Assembly: GCA_046349955.1 (NCBI GenBank)
Contig: JAXMBI010000001.1
Span: 372,001 to 436,000, forward strand
Source of the DNA: JBGAPH01 sp046349955
GTDB lineage: Bacteria; Planctomycetota; Planctomycetia; Pirellulales; JBGAPH01
DNA: 64,000 bases
Direction of reading: 5' to 3'
The notes beneath the pieces are model-generated. The model saw only the letters and a program-made list of their open reading frames with translations, made no database searches and was not told the DNA's origin. Of this stretch, positions 17,353 through 26,705 are shown piece after piece. How positions within the stretch are numbered: position 1 is the stretch's first letter; each line of letters starts with the position of its first letter. The position numbers and the translations under genes are program-made.

Positions 17353-18684
17353 ATGTTTCGCCGGTGCGCCGCGTTGTGCTTGCTGGTCCTCGTGCTCGCC
17401 CGCCCTACGCGGGCCGACGAGGTTTCTGCGTTCGATTTCGAGCAAAGCCCGCTTGGCGACCAGTGGACTGCGGTCGGTCGCGGAGTGCAGGCGTCGCTCC
17501 AGCCGGTTGCCGGCGAGGCGCCGGCCGACGGACCGCGGGGGACCGCCCTGGCGATCGCCGCTGCGGGCCCCGGCGGCGTCTTCACCCAGCCCGGCGTCGT
17601 GCCGGCCGACCTCTCGCGATTCGACCGCCTGGAATTCTGGGTCCATCGCTCCGAGGCCGAGGCCCGCACGCGGCCGCACATCGACATCGAAGCTCAGGCC
17701 GTAGGGGCCGACGGAGCCCGCTATTGGCGGCGCTTGCCGCTCGACCGGCCGGGCTGGCAACAGGTCTCGCTGCCGCTCAAGTGGTTTCGCTGGGGGCAGG
17801 GACATTTGCCGGATTGGAAGCACGTCGATCGGCTGGGAATTCGGGTGCGTGGCGCGGCGGAACTGCAACTCGACGACCTGCGGCTCGTCGACGACGATCC
17901 ACAACGGAGCGCGGCGCTCGAGCCGGGCGACGTGATCGAGTTGGCGTTCGCTGGCAAGCAGGACGTGCATCGCAAAGACGGTCCCCATGCTGTCGTGGCC
18001 AGCGACGCGCCGGAACTCGACGCCGACCAATTGGCCGACCATCTCGAGAAGGTGGCCGCCAAGCTCGCAGCCGACCTGCCGGAGTTGAAGGAAGGCCCAC
18101 CCGGGGTGTTGTTGGTCTTCGGCAAAGACGAAGACTACCGGCAGTTCACGCCGCGGCTCGGCGCGAAGCTGGGCGCCGAGGCGCCGCTGCCGAAGAGCGA
18201 CGGCTACACGCTCCACGGCGTGGCCACGGCCGCCTGGAACCCCCGCTACGGCACGCTCCGGCCGGTGTACACGCACGAGTTCGTGCATGCTTATCTGATC
18301 CCGCGGCTCGGGTTCGACAACCACGGCGATTGGCTGCACGAAGGGTTGGCCGCGCGCACGCAGCTGCATTTCCATCCGCAGCCGGGGTTCGACAAGATCG
18401 TGCGGGCGGGTCTGGCCAATCCGGCTGCACGTACGCCGCTGGCCGAGCTAGCAAGCGGCCGGCCGATTCCGGTGCAGCGCTACTGGCAGGCGGCGACGCT
18501 CGTCGACCTTCTGCTCGACTCGCCTCAGTATGCCCCGCGCCGCCCGGCGCTGATCGAGGCCCTCCGCAAGGCGGGCAGCGCCGACCTAGGGCCGCACCTG
18601 CAAGCGGCGCTCGCGACCGATTGGGCGGGGCTCGAGGCAGACTGGAAGCAGTGGTGCGAGCAGAAGTATGGGGAGAAGGGCTAG
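17353..18684 (+). CDS. Secreted HExxH metallopeptidase-like protein with N-terminal carbohydrate-binding-like domain
   Basis: 443 residues from ATG 17353 (MFRRCAALCLLVLVLARPTRA, signal peptide). Residues ~25-185 are a beta-rich domain like those binding carbohydrate ('GWQQVSLPLKWFRWG', 'LDDLRLVDD'). The C-terminal part has a gluzincin active site: H308-E309-x-x-H312 (HEFVHAY) and Glu330 in WLHEG, similar to the peptidase MA superfamily; the expected zinc ligands are all present. Probably periplasmic or extracellular. Divergent from the chemosensory operon with 219 bp between. Confidence 0.75.
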   Translation: MFRRCAALCLLVLVLARPTRADEVSAFDFEQSPLGDQWTAVGRGVQASLQPVAGEAPADGPRGTALAIAAAGPGGVFTQPGVVPADLSRFDRLEFWVHRSEAEARTRPHIDIEAQAVGADGARYWRRLPLDRPGWQQVSLPLKWFRWGQGHLPDWKHVDRLGIRVRGAAELQLDDLRLVDDDPQRSAALEPGDVIELAFAGKQDVHRKDGPHAVVASDAPELDADQLADHLEKVAAKLAADLPELKEGPPGVLLVFGKDEDYRQFTPRLGAKLGAEAPLPKSDGYTLHGVATAAWNPRYGTLRPVYTHEFVHAYLIPRLGFDNHGDWLHEGLAARTQLHFHPQPGFDKIVRAGLANPAARTPLAELASGRPIPVQRYWQAATLVDLLLDSPQYAPRRPALIEALRKAGSADLGPHLQAALATDWAGLEADWKQWCEQKYGEKG

Positions 18685-18768
18685 CTCGCTTGCGCGTCTG
18701 CCGGTGCGGCTGCCGCTCTGCTAAGATCGAGCGCTTTTCGGCCATTCCTCCCTGCCCCTACTTTGCCG

Positions 18769-19653
18769 ATGCCTCCGCTCGAACCTGTTCCTGCGCCGAC
18801 CCATCGTGCCTGGCGGCGCGTCGCCATCGTGGGCGTCGGCCTGATCGGCGGCTCGATTGGGCTCGGCTTGCGAAAGCGCGGACTGGCCAAGGACGTGATC
18901 GGCGTCGGGCGCCGGCAGGCGTCTCTCGACGAAGCGCTGGCCGTCGGCGCGATCGATCGTGGGACGACCGAGCTAGCGATCGGCGTTCAGGGCGCCGAGT
19001 TGATTGTGGTCTGCGCGCCGGTAGGGCAGATCGCGCCGCTCGTCGAGCAACTCGCGCCGCATTGCGCGGCAGACGCCCTGATCACCGACGCTGGCAGCAC
19101 AAAGGCCGAAATCGTGGAACGGCTCGAAGGTTCGCTGCCTAAGACGGCGCGCTTTGTCGGCAGCCATCCTTTGGCCGGCGGCGAGAAGGCCGGCCCGCAA
19201 TGGTCGGACGCTCAGTTGTTTGCCGGCCGGAAGACGATCGTCACACCGGGCCGCCGGTCTCAGCGCGCCGATCTCGAGGCGGTGGGCGGCCTGTGGCGTT
19301 CGCTGGGCGCCGAGGTGCTCGAACTGTCGCCGGCCGAGCACGATCGCCTGCTCGCGGCGAGCAGCCACTTGCCGCATCTGGTGGCGGCGGCGCTGGCCGC
19401 AGCGACGCCGGCCGAAGCGCTCGCGCTCGTGGCCCGCGGCTGGCTCGACACCACGCGGATCGCCGCAGGCGAGCCGGCCCTCTGGCAAGACATCTTCGCC
19501 GCCAACCGTGCGAACACATTGGCCGCCCTCGCCGACTTCCAGCAGACCTTGGCCGCATTTCGCCAGGCTTTGGAGGTTTCTGACGACGCGGAACTCGCGC
19601 GGTTGCTCGCCGAGGGCCAGCGAAAGCGCGAGGGCCTGTCCAACGGCGGTTAG
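18769..19653 (+). CDS. tyrA: Prephenate/arogenate dehydrogenase
   Basis: 294 residues from ATG 18769. NAD(P)-dependent oxidative decarboxylation of prephenate in tyrosine synthesis. N-terminal Rossmann motif VGVGLIGGSIGLGLR (GxGxxG at 22-27), 'ITDAGSTKAEI', 'FVGSHPLAGGEKAG' with the conserved substrate-binding His, and the helical dimerisation domain 'SSHLPHLVAAAL...RIAAGEPALWQDIF'. Typical TyrA length with no ACT or chorismate mutase domain. The in-frame TTG at 18763 is a less likely start. Confidence 0.95.
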   Translation: MPPLEPVPAPTHRAWRRVAIVGVGLIGGSIGLGLRKRGLAKDVIGVGRRQASLDEALAVGAIDRGTTELAIGVQGAELIVVCAPVGQIAPLVEQLAPHCAADALITDAGSTKAEIVERLEGSLPKTARFVGSHPLAGGEKAGPQWSDAQLFAGRKTIVTPGRRSQRADLEAVGGLWRSLGAEVLELSPAEHDRLLAASSHLPHLVAAALAAATPAEALALVARGWLDTTRIAAGEPALWQDIFAANRANTLAALADFQQTLAAFRQALEVSDDAELARLLAEGQRKREGLSNGG

Positions 19654-19764
19654 CTGGGCCCCTGCAACTGCTGCGAGGATTTGACTGGCGAAGCTAGGCC
19701 CCTTTAGCATGAGCCGAGGAGCGAAACCTCTTCCAAGTTTTTCTCGCGCGATAGGCGGGCGACC

Positions 19765-20478
19765 ATGGCCGACGAAGATCTCGACACCGCCGGGCTGGCC
19801 GCCTATTTGCATCTGCAAGCCGCGCAAGTCGGCAAGCTGGCCGACCGCGGCAAGCTGCCGGGGCGCAAGGTCGGCGGCCAATGGCGGTTCTCCCCCGGCG
19901 AGATTCACCACTGGCTCGAGGAGCGGATCGGAGTTTCGGCCGAGGAAGAGCTCTTGCAAATGGAGGGCGCTCTCGGCAAGCCGCCCGGCGGCGCCGAATT
20001 GGCGGAAATCTCCTTCGACGATTTGTTGCCGCTCGAAGCGATCGAAGTGCCCTTCGTCGCCCGCACGCGCAACTCGGTGATCTCGTCGATGGTCGAGGTC
20101 GCCGCCCGCACCGGCTGGCTATGGGATCCCGACAAGATGGCCGAAGCGGTGCGGCAACGCGAGGAAATGCACCCCACGGCGCTCGATTCGGGAGTAGCCC
20201 TCTTGCATCCCCGACGGCCGCTCCCTGGCATCCTGGGTCAGGCCTTCGTGGCGCTCGGCGTCTCGCAGCAGGGCATTCCCTTCGGCGGCGCGCGGTCGGC
20301 GATGACCGATATTTATTTCCTGATCCTCTCGACCGACGACCGTGGCCATCTCCGGACCCTCGCGCGGCTCAGTCGACTGGTCGCCGACCTTGAGCTCGTG
20401 GCGGAGTTGCGAGCAGCCGAAGGGCCGGGCGCGGCGCTAGCCGCCATGCGTGAGGCGGAAGACCGGCTGAAGCACTAA
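19765..20478 (+). CDS. Helix-turn-helix (HTH_17) + PTS EIIA-2 fusion
   Basis: 237 residues. Residues ~5-52 form an excisionase/MerR-type winged HTH (AAYLHLQAAQVGKLADRG... QWRFSPGEIHHWL). Residues ~85-235 are a PTS IIA domain of the fructose/nitrogen type (PtsN-like): a strand, 'MHPTALDSGVALLHPR' containing the probable phospho-His148, then 'QGIPFGG' and the C-terminal helix with 'DRLKH'. No EI, HPr or IIB/C is nearby, so it is likely regulatory rather than transport-linked: phosphorylation would change DNA binding or partner binding. Confidence 0.8.
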   Translation: MADEDLDTAGLAAYLHLQAAQVGKLADRGKLPGRKVGGQWRFSPGEIHHWLEERIGVSAEEELLQMEGALGKPPGGAELAEISFDDLLPLEAIEVPFVARTRNSVISSMVEVAARTGWLWDPDKMAEAVRQREEMHPTALDSGVALLHPRRPLPGILGQAFVALGVSQQGIPFGGARSAMTDIYFLILSTDDRGHLRTLARLSRLVADLELVAELRAAEGPGAALAAMREAEDRLKH

Positions 20479-20502
20479 CCGAGTCACTCGAGGAGCCGGG
20501 CG

Positions 20503-21036
20503 ATGCTGCAAGGATACTCGCTGAAATGGCTATTTGTGGCGGTCGCCGTAGTCGGGGCAAGTTGTTGGGCGCTGCGGAACGCCAGCTACAAGACGAACGG
20601 CTATTTGCTGCTCGGCGTGTTCGCGGTGCTAAGCGCCTCACTGGTGGGCGCCCTAGTTCGCGCAGGCGCGGCGCGGGCTTTTTGGATTGGCGCGGCGGTG
20701 ATCGGCTGGCTGTCGTTCCTCGTGAATGGCGGGCCCGCGCTCTCGCTGGCATCGAGAGTCGCCTTGCCCACGGACGAAGCAATTCACTTTTTGCACGCCC
20801 ATGCGTCGCGAACGCTGTCTCCCGAAGAGGCGGTGAATCAGGGCTGGTTTCCGGCGGATGCGTTCAGCGCGCCAATGCCGTCGCCGCGGGCGATTCAATT
20901 GCCGATGTTCGAGTACTTTCGCGACGCCGCGCATCATTTGACAACTCTTGTGGCGGCCGGGTTGGGCGGGCTGCTGGGCCGGTACTTCTATCGACTGAAT
21001 AGGATCGCCGCGGAGTCGCCCCGTGCAACGACCTGA
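20503..21036 (+). CDS. Planctomycete-type membrane protein, unknown function
   Basis: 177 residues from ATG 20503. Begins MLQGYSLKWLFVAVAVVGA, the 'S-L-(K/R)-x-L' start plus hydrophobic helix frequently seen in planctomycete proteins of unknown role; four helices in all (about 9-25, 35-52, 60-78, 145-160) around a polar loop. It ends 14 bp inside the next gene, so the two are probably translated together. Confidence 0.6.
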   Translation: MLQGYSLKWLFVAVAVVGASCWALRNASYKTNGYLLLGVFAVLSASLVGALVRAGAARAFWIGAAVIGWLSFLVNGGPALSLASRVALPTDEAIHFLHAHASRTLSPEEAVNQGWFPADAFSAPMPSPRAIQLPMFEYFRDAAHHLTTLVAAGLGGLLGRYFYRLNRIAAESPRATT

Positions 21037-21841
21037 CGCCGAATCCTCCCTAGTGCTCTGGATTGGTGAAGTCGGTTCGCCGGAATTCTCTCGCATCTAC
21101 GACGAACTCGCGTCGGTCGTCGCCGTCGAGGTGTGCGCTTCGCCGGCCGTTGCGCTTGGGCGCCTGGCCGCCTGTTCGGAGGAGCCCGTACTCCTCCTCG
21201 TTGCCCAACGGTTTCCGGATGAGTTTCCCGCAGCGGCGATCGAGCCTTTGCGGCGGCGCTTGCCGCTCACCCGTTGTCTTGCACTCGCCGGCCCTTGGTG
21301 CGAAGGCGAGCCGAGGTCGGGCCAGCCGCTCCCGGGCGCGATGCGTTTGTATTGGCATCAGTGGACGGCGCAGACCCTGCACGATCTGCGCAAGCTGCTG
21401 GCGGGCGAGATTGGGGTGTGGTCGTTGCCTGCCACCACATCGGAGGAGGACCGTCTGGCCGTGGGGTTGATGAAGGCTGAAGCCACGGGTCCGGCGGGGC
21501 TCGGCCCTGTCTGCATCGTGGCCCATGATCGCGAAGCAGCGGCGGCGCTTGCCGATCTGCTCGCCGCGGCCAAGGTCTCCAGCGTGTGGCGGAGGACGAG
21601 TTGTGCCGTTTCCGGCGTCACTGCAACCATTGTCGACCTGGCTCGCGGCGACGAGGAGGAATGGCGACTGCTGGCCGAGATCGCCTCCGCAGAAGCAGGC
21701 CCCGTGCTCGCACTCTTGGGTTTTCCCCGTCCGGAAGACGCCGAGCGGGCAGCGTGGCTCGGCGCCGCGAAGCTGCTCTCGAAGCCCCTCTGCGCCGCAG
21801 ACCTGCTGGCGGCGTTGCAGAACGCGATGTCCGCTACGTGA
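21023..21841 (+). CDS. Unknown protein with receiver-like halves
   Basis: 272 residues from GTG 21023. Two alternating strand/helix modules: residues 8-90 ('LVLWIGE', 'PVLLLVAQRF') and 155-270 ('GPVCIVAHDREAAAALADLL', 'PVLALLGFP', 'KLLSKPLCAADLLAAL'). The 'LSKP' near the C-terminus resembles the Lys-Pro of response-regulator receivers, but no phospho-acceptor Asp pattern is clear, so pseudo-receivers are only a possibility. It converges with the next gene, the two overlapping by 8 bp. Confidence 0.5.
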   Translation: MQRPDAESSLVLWIGEVGSPEFSRIYDELASVVAVEVCASPAVALGRLAACSEEPVLLLVAQRFPDEFPAAAIEPLRRRLPLTRCLALAGPWCEGEPRSGQPLPGAMRLYWHQWTAQTLHDLRKLLAGEIGVWSLPATTSEEDRLAVGLMKAEATGPAGLGPVCIVAHDREAAAALADLLAAAKVSSVWRRTSCAVSGVTATIVDLARGDEEEWRLLAEIASAEAGPVLALLGFPRPEDAERAAWLGAAKLLSKPLCAADLLAALQNAMSAT

Positions 21842-22631
21842 GCGGCATGCGGAGCCCGTCGTAGGCCAGTTCCATGCCAGAGGGCAACTGCGAGCTCGTC
21901 GCCTCGTGTTCGAGTTCATGCGACATGTGAGTGAACAGCGTCCGTTTGGCGCCGACGCGCTCGGCGATGGCGATCGCCTCGGTCAGGCTGAAATGCGTTA
22001 CGTGGGGCCGGGGTCGCAGGGCGTCAAGGATGAGCACGTCGAGCCCCGAGAGCAACGGCCACGTTTCGTTGGGGATGAAGTTGCAGTCGGTGCAGTAGGC
22101 GACCTTGCCCACGCGGAACCCCAACACTTGCGAGCGGCCATGGGCCAGACGCAGGGGGATGACGGTGACGCCCAGAAGTTCGAACCGCTCGGTGGCGATC
22201 CGCCGTAAGTCCAGCTGCGGCACTCCGCCCGCGTAGTGGGCGGCATTGTGCTCGAACGCGTAGTCGAATGAGCGGCGGATGCGCGACTCGACCTCGGCTT
22301 CGCAGAACACCGGCAAGGGGTGGCCCAGGTAGTGCGGAAAGAGCCGCAGATCGTCGAGCCCGAAGACGTGGTCGGCGTGCCCATGAGTATAGAGCACGGC
22401 TTGGAGCCGTCCGATCTTGGCGCGCAGCAGTTGGGTCCGTAGGTCGGGCGGGGTGTCGATCAGCAGCACGCCGCCGGGCAGCCCCAGGGCCACGGCGCAG
22501 CGGAGACGCTGGTTGCGAGGGTTGCTGCTGGTGCAGGTCGGGCAGGAACAGCCGACGACCGGAACGCCCACCGAGGTGCCCGTGCCGAGGAACTCGAGAT
22601 GTCCGGCCAGACCGTCGGGGACATGGAGCAT
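21834..22631 (-). CDS. MBL-fold metallohydrolase, PhnP-like
   Basis: 265 residues from ATG 22631 (MLHVPDGLAG). Metallo-beta-lactamase fold phosphodiesterase: 'FLGTGTSVGVPVVGCSCPTC' with a possible extra zinc site, then the THGHADH motif (H83, H85, D87, H88), 'CTDCNFIP' and 'LFTHMSHELEH'. The 'CSCPTCTSSNPRNQRLR' feature matches PhnP-like enzymes, which cleave cyclic ribose phosphates, though no phn genes are nearby. The frame is open to 22760, but that extension is Arg/Trp-rich. Confidence 0.85.
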   Translation of the reverse strand: MLHVPDGLAGHLEFLGTGTSVGVPVVGCSCPTCTSSNPRNQRLRCAVALGLPGGVLLIDTPPDLRTQLLRAKIGRLQAVLYTHGHADHVFGLDDLRLFPHYLGHPLPVFCEAEVESRIRRSFDYAFEHNAAHYAGGVPQLDLRRIATERFELLGVTVIPLRLAHGRSQVLGFRVGKVAYCTDCNFIPNETWPLLSGLDVLILDALRPRPHVTHFSLTEAIAIAERVGAKRTLFTHMSHELEHEATSSQLPSGMELAYDGLRMPLT

Positions 22632-22999
22632 GGGCTTCGACACGGCTTCCAGCAGGGTTCGGGCCCAGAGCCAAGCGGGCGTTCCAGCACAAGCGCAGGG
22701 GCGATGTGTCCGGAAAAGCCGGCCGCCGCTCGGCGCCTGATTGCCAGCAGCCTGCCACAATCGCCGGGCGAAAGCAAGCTACTAGCTCATTGGCACTTAG
22801 GACGGCGACGGCTGTCGAAAACCGGTGCTCTGCCAGGCCCCAACCCCGCCCAGAGCGCGCTTGACCCATACGGCCGATCGCTATAAATTACGCTGGCGGA
22901 TCATGTTACGCAATTCTCTCGCCCCGCTTGCCCTCGACTGTCGCGGGTGCATAGCCGGGCGTTTTTCTTAGGGCCCCGCGAGGCCGCACGGCGCAATCC
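22632..22999. other. Intergenic region upstream of secA
   Basis: 368 bp between divergent genes. Apart from the candidate secA promoter (see below) I see no gene or repeat. Confidence 0.5.
22861..22890 (+). promoter_or_regulatory. Candidate sigma-70 promoter for secA
   Basis: TTGACC (22861-22866) resembles a -35 box; TATAAATT begins at 22882, giving 15-17 bp spacing depending on the -10 hexamer chosen. It lies ~110 bp before the secA ATG and is the most AT-rich element of this gap. A promoter is plausible only; TATAAAT occurs by chance elsewhere. Confidence 0.4.
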
Positions 23000-25900
23000 A
23001 TGGAACTCTTGGAACGTGTTTGGGAAGGGATTGGCAGCGGCGCCAATGGAATCGGCTCCGCGATCGAGCGCGGGTTGACCTCTCTGTTCGGCTCGTCCAA
23101 TGCCCGGTATATCCGCAAGCTGCAGGGCAAAGTAGCGGCGGTCAATGCGCTCGAGGCCAAATACCAGGCCAAGAGCGACGAGCAGCTCCGCCAGCAGACG
23201 TCCGAGTTCCGCAAGCGGCTCGAGGCCGGCGAAACGCTCGACGATCTGCTCGTCGAAGCCTTTGCCGTGTGCCGCGAAGGGGGCCGCCGCTTCCTCAATA
23301 TGCGGCACTACGATGTTCAGCTCGTGGGCGGCATGATCCTCCACGGCGGCAACATCGCCGAAATGGTCACCGGCGAAGGCAAAACGCTCGTCGCCACCCT
23401 GCCTGCCTACCTCAATGCGCTCTCGGGCAAGGGCGTGCATGTGATCACGGTCAACGACTACCTGGCCCGCCGCGACATGGAGTGGATGGGCCCGCTCTAC
23501 ATGGGGCTGGGGCTTACGGTCGGCGCCATTCAGAACGACATGCCGACCGGCGACCGGCAAAAGGCCTACGCCTGCGACATCACGTACGGCACGAACAACG
23601 AGTTTGGCTTCGACTACCTGCGCGACAACATGCGTCCGGCGGCCCGCGGCGATCACCGCTATCCGAAGGACTATCAGCAGTGCCAGGGGCCGCTGAACTT
23701 CGCGATCATCGACGAAGTCGACAACATCCTCATCGACGAAGCCCGCACGCCGCTGATCATTTCGGGCCCGGCGCACGACGACGTGTCGCGCTATGCGCGG
23801 GCCGACAAGATCGCCCGCCAGTTGGTGCGCGACCAGCATTTCGAAGTGAAGGAGAAGGAGCACTCGGTGCACCTCACCGAGTCCGGCGTGCGGCTGGCCG
23901 AGCAGCTGGCCGGCGTAGAGAGCTTCTACACCGCCGGCAACATGGAGTGGCCGCACCTGATCGACAATTCGCTCAAGGCGCACCACCTCTACAAGCGGGA
24001 CGTGAACTACGTCGTGAGTCACGACAAGGACGGCGGCGAGGTGATCATCGTCGACGAGTTCACGGGGCGCTTGATGCCGGGCCGCAACTGGAGCGACGGC
24101 CTGCATCAGGCGGTCGAGGCCAAGGAAAATGTGAAGATCAAGCAAGAGAACCAGACGCTCGCCACGATCACGCTGCAGAACTTCTTCAAGCTCTACAACA
24201 AGCTCTGCGGCATGACCGGCACGGCCATGACCGAGGCCAACGAGTTCTGGAAGATCTACAAGCTCGACGTGGTGGCGGTGCCGACGAACCGCAACATGAA
24301 GCGGATCAATCACGCCGACGTGATCTACCGCACCGAGCGCGAAAAGTTCCAGGCCATCGCCGACGAGGTCGAGCTGGTGCATAAGTGGGACGTTATCGAG
24401 CTCAAGGACGGCAACCGCGTCGCCGGCGAGTTGGAGAGCGAGACCGAGAGCGCGCTGACGATCGTGCCGCGGGAGAAGAAAGCCCGCGAGGTGATCGAGC
24501 GCAGTCGCGTGAACGCGGTGCACAAGAAGGGGCGGCCCGTGCTGGTGGGCACGGTGTCGATCGAGAAGAGTGAACGGCTCTCCTCGATGCTCGACAAGCG
24601 GGGCGTGCCCCATCAGGTGCTCAACGCCAAGCATCACAAGCGCGAGGCCGAAATCATTTCGCAGGCCGGTCGGCTCAGCGCGGTGACGATCGCCACGAAC
24701 ATGGCCGGCCGCGGCACCGACATCATCTTAGGTGGCAACCCCGAAACGATGGCCTGGGCCCAGCTCCAGGATAAGTACCCGACGCGGCTCGAGGTTCCAC
24801 CCGAAGAGTGGAACACGCTTGTCGAGCAGATCGAGCAGCGGGAACACATGAAGGCCCAGGGGCGCGAAGTGGCGGCGCTGGGCGGGCTGCACGTGATCGG
24901 CTCCGAGCGGCACGAGGCTCGCCGCATCGACTTGCAGCTTCGCGGCCGTTGCGGCCGGCAAGGCGACCCCGGCAGCAGCCGCTTCTTCCTGTCGCTCGAA
25001 GACGACCTGATGCGGATCTTCGCCGGCGAGTGGGTGAAGAACGTGCTCACGCGGCTCGGCATGCAGGAAGGCGAAGCGATCGAAAGCCGCATGGTCAGCC
25101 GGCGGATCGAGGGCGCTCAGAAGAAAGTCGAGGAGCGCAACTTCGAGGTTCGCAAGAGCCTGCTCGAATACGACGAGGTGATGGACCAGCAGCGGAAGCG
25201 GGTGTACGGCTATCGCCAGAGCATTCTTGATGGCGAGAACTGCCGCGGCCTGCTGCTCGAGATGATCGACCGGCAGATCGATCTGTACCTCGACCGCTTC
25301 CTCGACAAGGACTACGGCGCCGAAACATTCGCCAAGTGGGCGGGCAGCCGTCTGGTTTGCGAACTCGAGGCCAGCGACTTCCGCGGCCTCGACTACCCCA
25401 CCGCCGAGCGCTACGCCAAGGACCAGGCCGAACGGCTGGCCGACACCGCGATCTACGACGCGATCGAAGAGAACCTGCCTGAAGGCGAAGATGAATCGGA
25501 GTGGAACTGGGAGGCGCTGGCCAAGTTCGCGAGCACGCGGTGGAATCCGAACCTGCGCGATCGCGATCTCAAGAAGGTGGGCCGCGACCATGTGGGCGAA
25601 CTGCTGATCAAGGAATCGCGGGCAGCGATCGCCGCGGTTGACCTGAGCGAGGGCGCCCGCTTCCTCGAGGAAGATTTCGGCCAGCAAAGCACGGCGGGGT
25701 GGGTGCAGTACAAGTTTGGACTGCCCTTGGAACTCGATACGCTGCGGGACAAGGAGCCGGCGGCGATCAAATCGTTCGTGCGCGAGCAGGCTCGGGCCGT
25801 GTACGACCAGCGCGAGGCCGAGCTGCCGGTGTTGGCCGCGCTGTCGCACTTCGCCGGCCGTGATTCGGCCGAGCGCAAGCCGCTCGATCGCGAGGCGCTG

Positions 25901-26686
25901 CTCCGCTGGGCTCAAGACCGCCTGGGCGCCCAGCTCACGCTCGAAGAATTGAGTAGCAAGTCGCAGGAAGATCTCTATGCCCTGTTGCTCGAAGCCAGCC
26001 GCACGCATCAGCAGCAGGCCAGCCGTACGCGGGTCGAGATCGACGAGCGGGTCCACAAGCTGTTCGCTGGCGGCGGGCACGGCGGCAACGGCGCCCTCAC
26101 CTCGCTTGCCGACTGGATGCAAGACAAGCTGCGGCTCGAGATCCCCCGCGGGGAGCTCGAGCGGCTCGACGAGGCAGGTTTGCGCAAGCGGCTGCACACC
26201 GCCTACGATGACCGCTTCCGCCCCGAAATGCGGCAGATGGAGCGCGACGTGTTGCTCCAACTGCTCGACGACGCCTGGAAGAACCACCTGCTCTCGATGG
26301 ACCACCTGAAGAACAGCGTGGGCCTGCGGGGCTATGCCCAGCTCGACGCCAAGGTGGAGTACAAGCGGGAGGGGATGCGGCAGTTCGAAACGATGTGGAA
26401 CGCCGTGGCCGAGCGGGCGACCGATCTGGTGTTCCGCATGGAGCAGGGGGAGGCCGAAGCGCCGCGCCCCTCGAACCTGGCCAATGCCCGCGCCGTCCAT
26501 GAAGAAGCCCGCCCCGTGACGGAGATCGCCAAGCAGCAGAAGGCGGCGATCGAGGCGACGCAGTCGGAAGCGCGCCCGGAGCCGATCCGCAACCGCGCGG
26601 CCAAAGTGGGCCGCAACGACCCTTGCCCCTGCGGCAGCGGGAAGAAGTACAAAGTTTGCTGCATGCGGAAGGGGGAGGCGGTGTAG
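23000..26686 (+). CDS. secA: Preprotein translocase ATPase SecA (enlarged)
   Basis: 1,228 residues against ~900 in E. coli. Motor of the Sec pathway: it pushes unfolded preproteins through SecYEG. Seen: Walker A GEGKT (125-129), DEVD box (238-241), 'MAGRGTDIILGGNPE', 'HEARRIDLQLRGRCGRQGDPGSS', and a C-terminal zinc motif 'NDPCPCGSGKKYKVCC'. Extra length includes ~50 residues between about 457 and 505, where the helicase domain 2 normally continues into 'GRPVLVGT', and a long C-terminal half with expanded helical wing/scaffold regions. ATG 23000. Its downstream neighbour follows 19 bp after the stop but is unrelated. Confidence 0.97.
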   Translation: MELLERVWEGIGSGANGIGSAIERGLTSLFGSSNARYIRKLQGKVAAVNALEAKYQAKSDEQLRQQTSEFRKRLEAGETLDDLLVEAFAVCREGGRRFLNMRHYDVQLVGGMILHGGNIAEMVTGEGKTLVATLPAYLNALSGKGVHVITVNDYLARRDMEWMGPLYMGLGLTVGAIQNDMPTGDRQKAYACDITYGTNNEFGFDYLRDNMRPAARGDHRYPKDYQQCQGPLNFAIIDEVDNILIDEARTPLIISGPAHDDVSRYARADKIARQLVRDQHFEVKEKEHSVHLTESGVRLAEQLAGVESFYTAGNMEWPHLIDNSLKAHHLYKRDVNYVVSHDKDGGEVIIVDEFTGRLMPGRNWSDGLHQAVEAKENVKIKQENQTLATITLQNFFKLYNKLCGMTGTAMTEANEFWKIYKLDVVAVPTNRNMKRINHADVIYRTEREKFQAIADEVELVHKWDVIELKDGNRVAGELESETESALTIVPREKKAREVIERSRVNAVHKKGRPVLVGTVSIEKSERLSSMLDKRGVPHQVLNAKHHKREAEIISQAGRLSAVTIATNMAGRGTDIILGGNPETMAWAQLQDKYPTRLEVPPEEWNTLVEQIEQREHMKAQGREVAALGGLHVIGSERHEARRIDLQLRGRCGRQGDPGSSRFFLSLEDDLMRIFAGEWVKNVLTRLGMQEGEAIESRMVSRRIEGAQKKVEERNFEVRKSLLEYDEVMDQQRKRVYGYRQSILDGENCRGLLLEMIDRQIDLYLDRFLDKDYGAETFAKWAGSRLVCELEASDFRGLDYPTAERYAKDQAERLADTAIYDAIEENLPEGEDESEWNWEALAKFASTRWNPNLRDRDLKKVGRDHVGELLIKESRAAIAAVDLSEGARFLEEDFGQQSTAGWVQYKFGLPLELDTLRDKEPAAIKSFVREQARAVYDQREAELPVLAALSHFAGRDSAERKPLDREALLRWAQDRLGAQLTLEELSSKSQEDLYALLLEASRTHQQQASRTRVEIDERVHKLFAGGGHGGNGALTSLADWMQDKLRLEIPRGELERLDEAGLRKRLHTAYDDRFRPEMRQMERDVLLQLLDDAWKNHLLSMDHLKNSVGLRGYAQLDAKVEYKREGMRQFETMWNAVAERATDLVFRMEQGEAEAPRPSNLANARAVHEEARPVTEIAKQQKAAIEATQSEARPEPIRNRAAKVGRNDPCPCGSGKKYKVCCMRKGEAV

Positions 26687-26705
26687 CCGCTTCCGAGGGA
26701 ATCCG

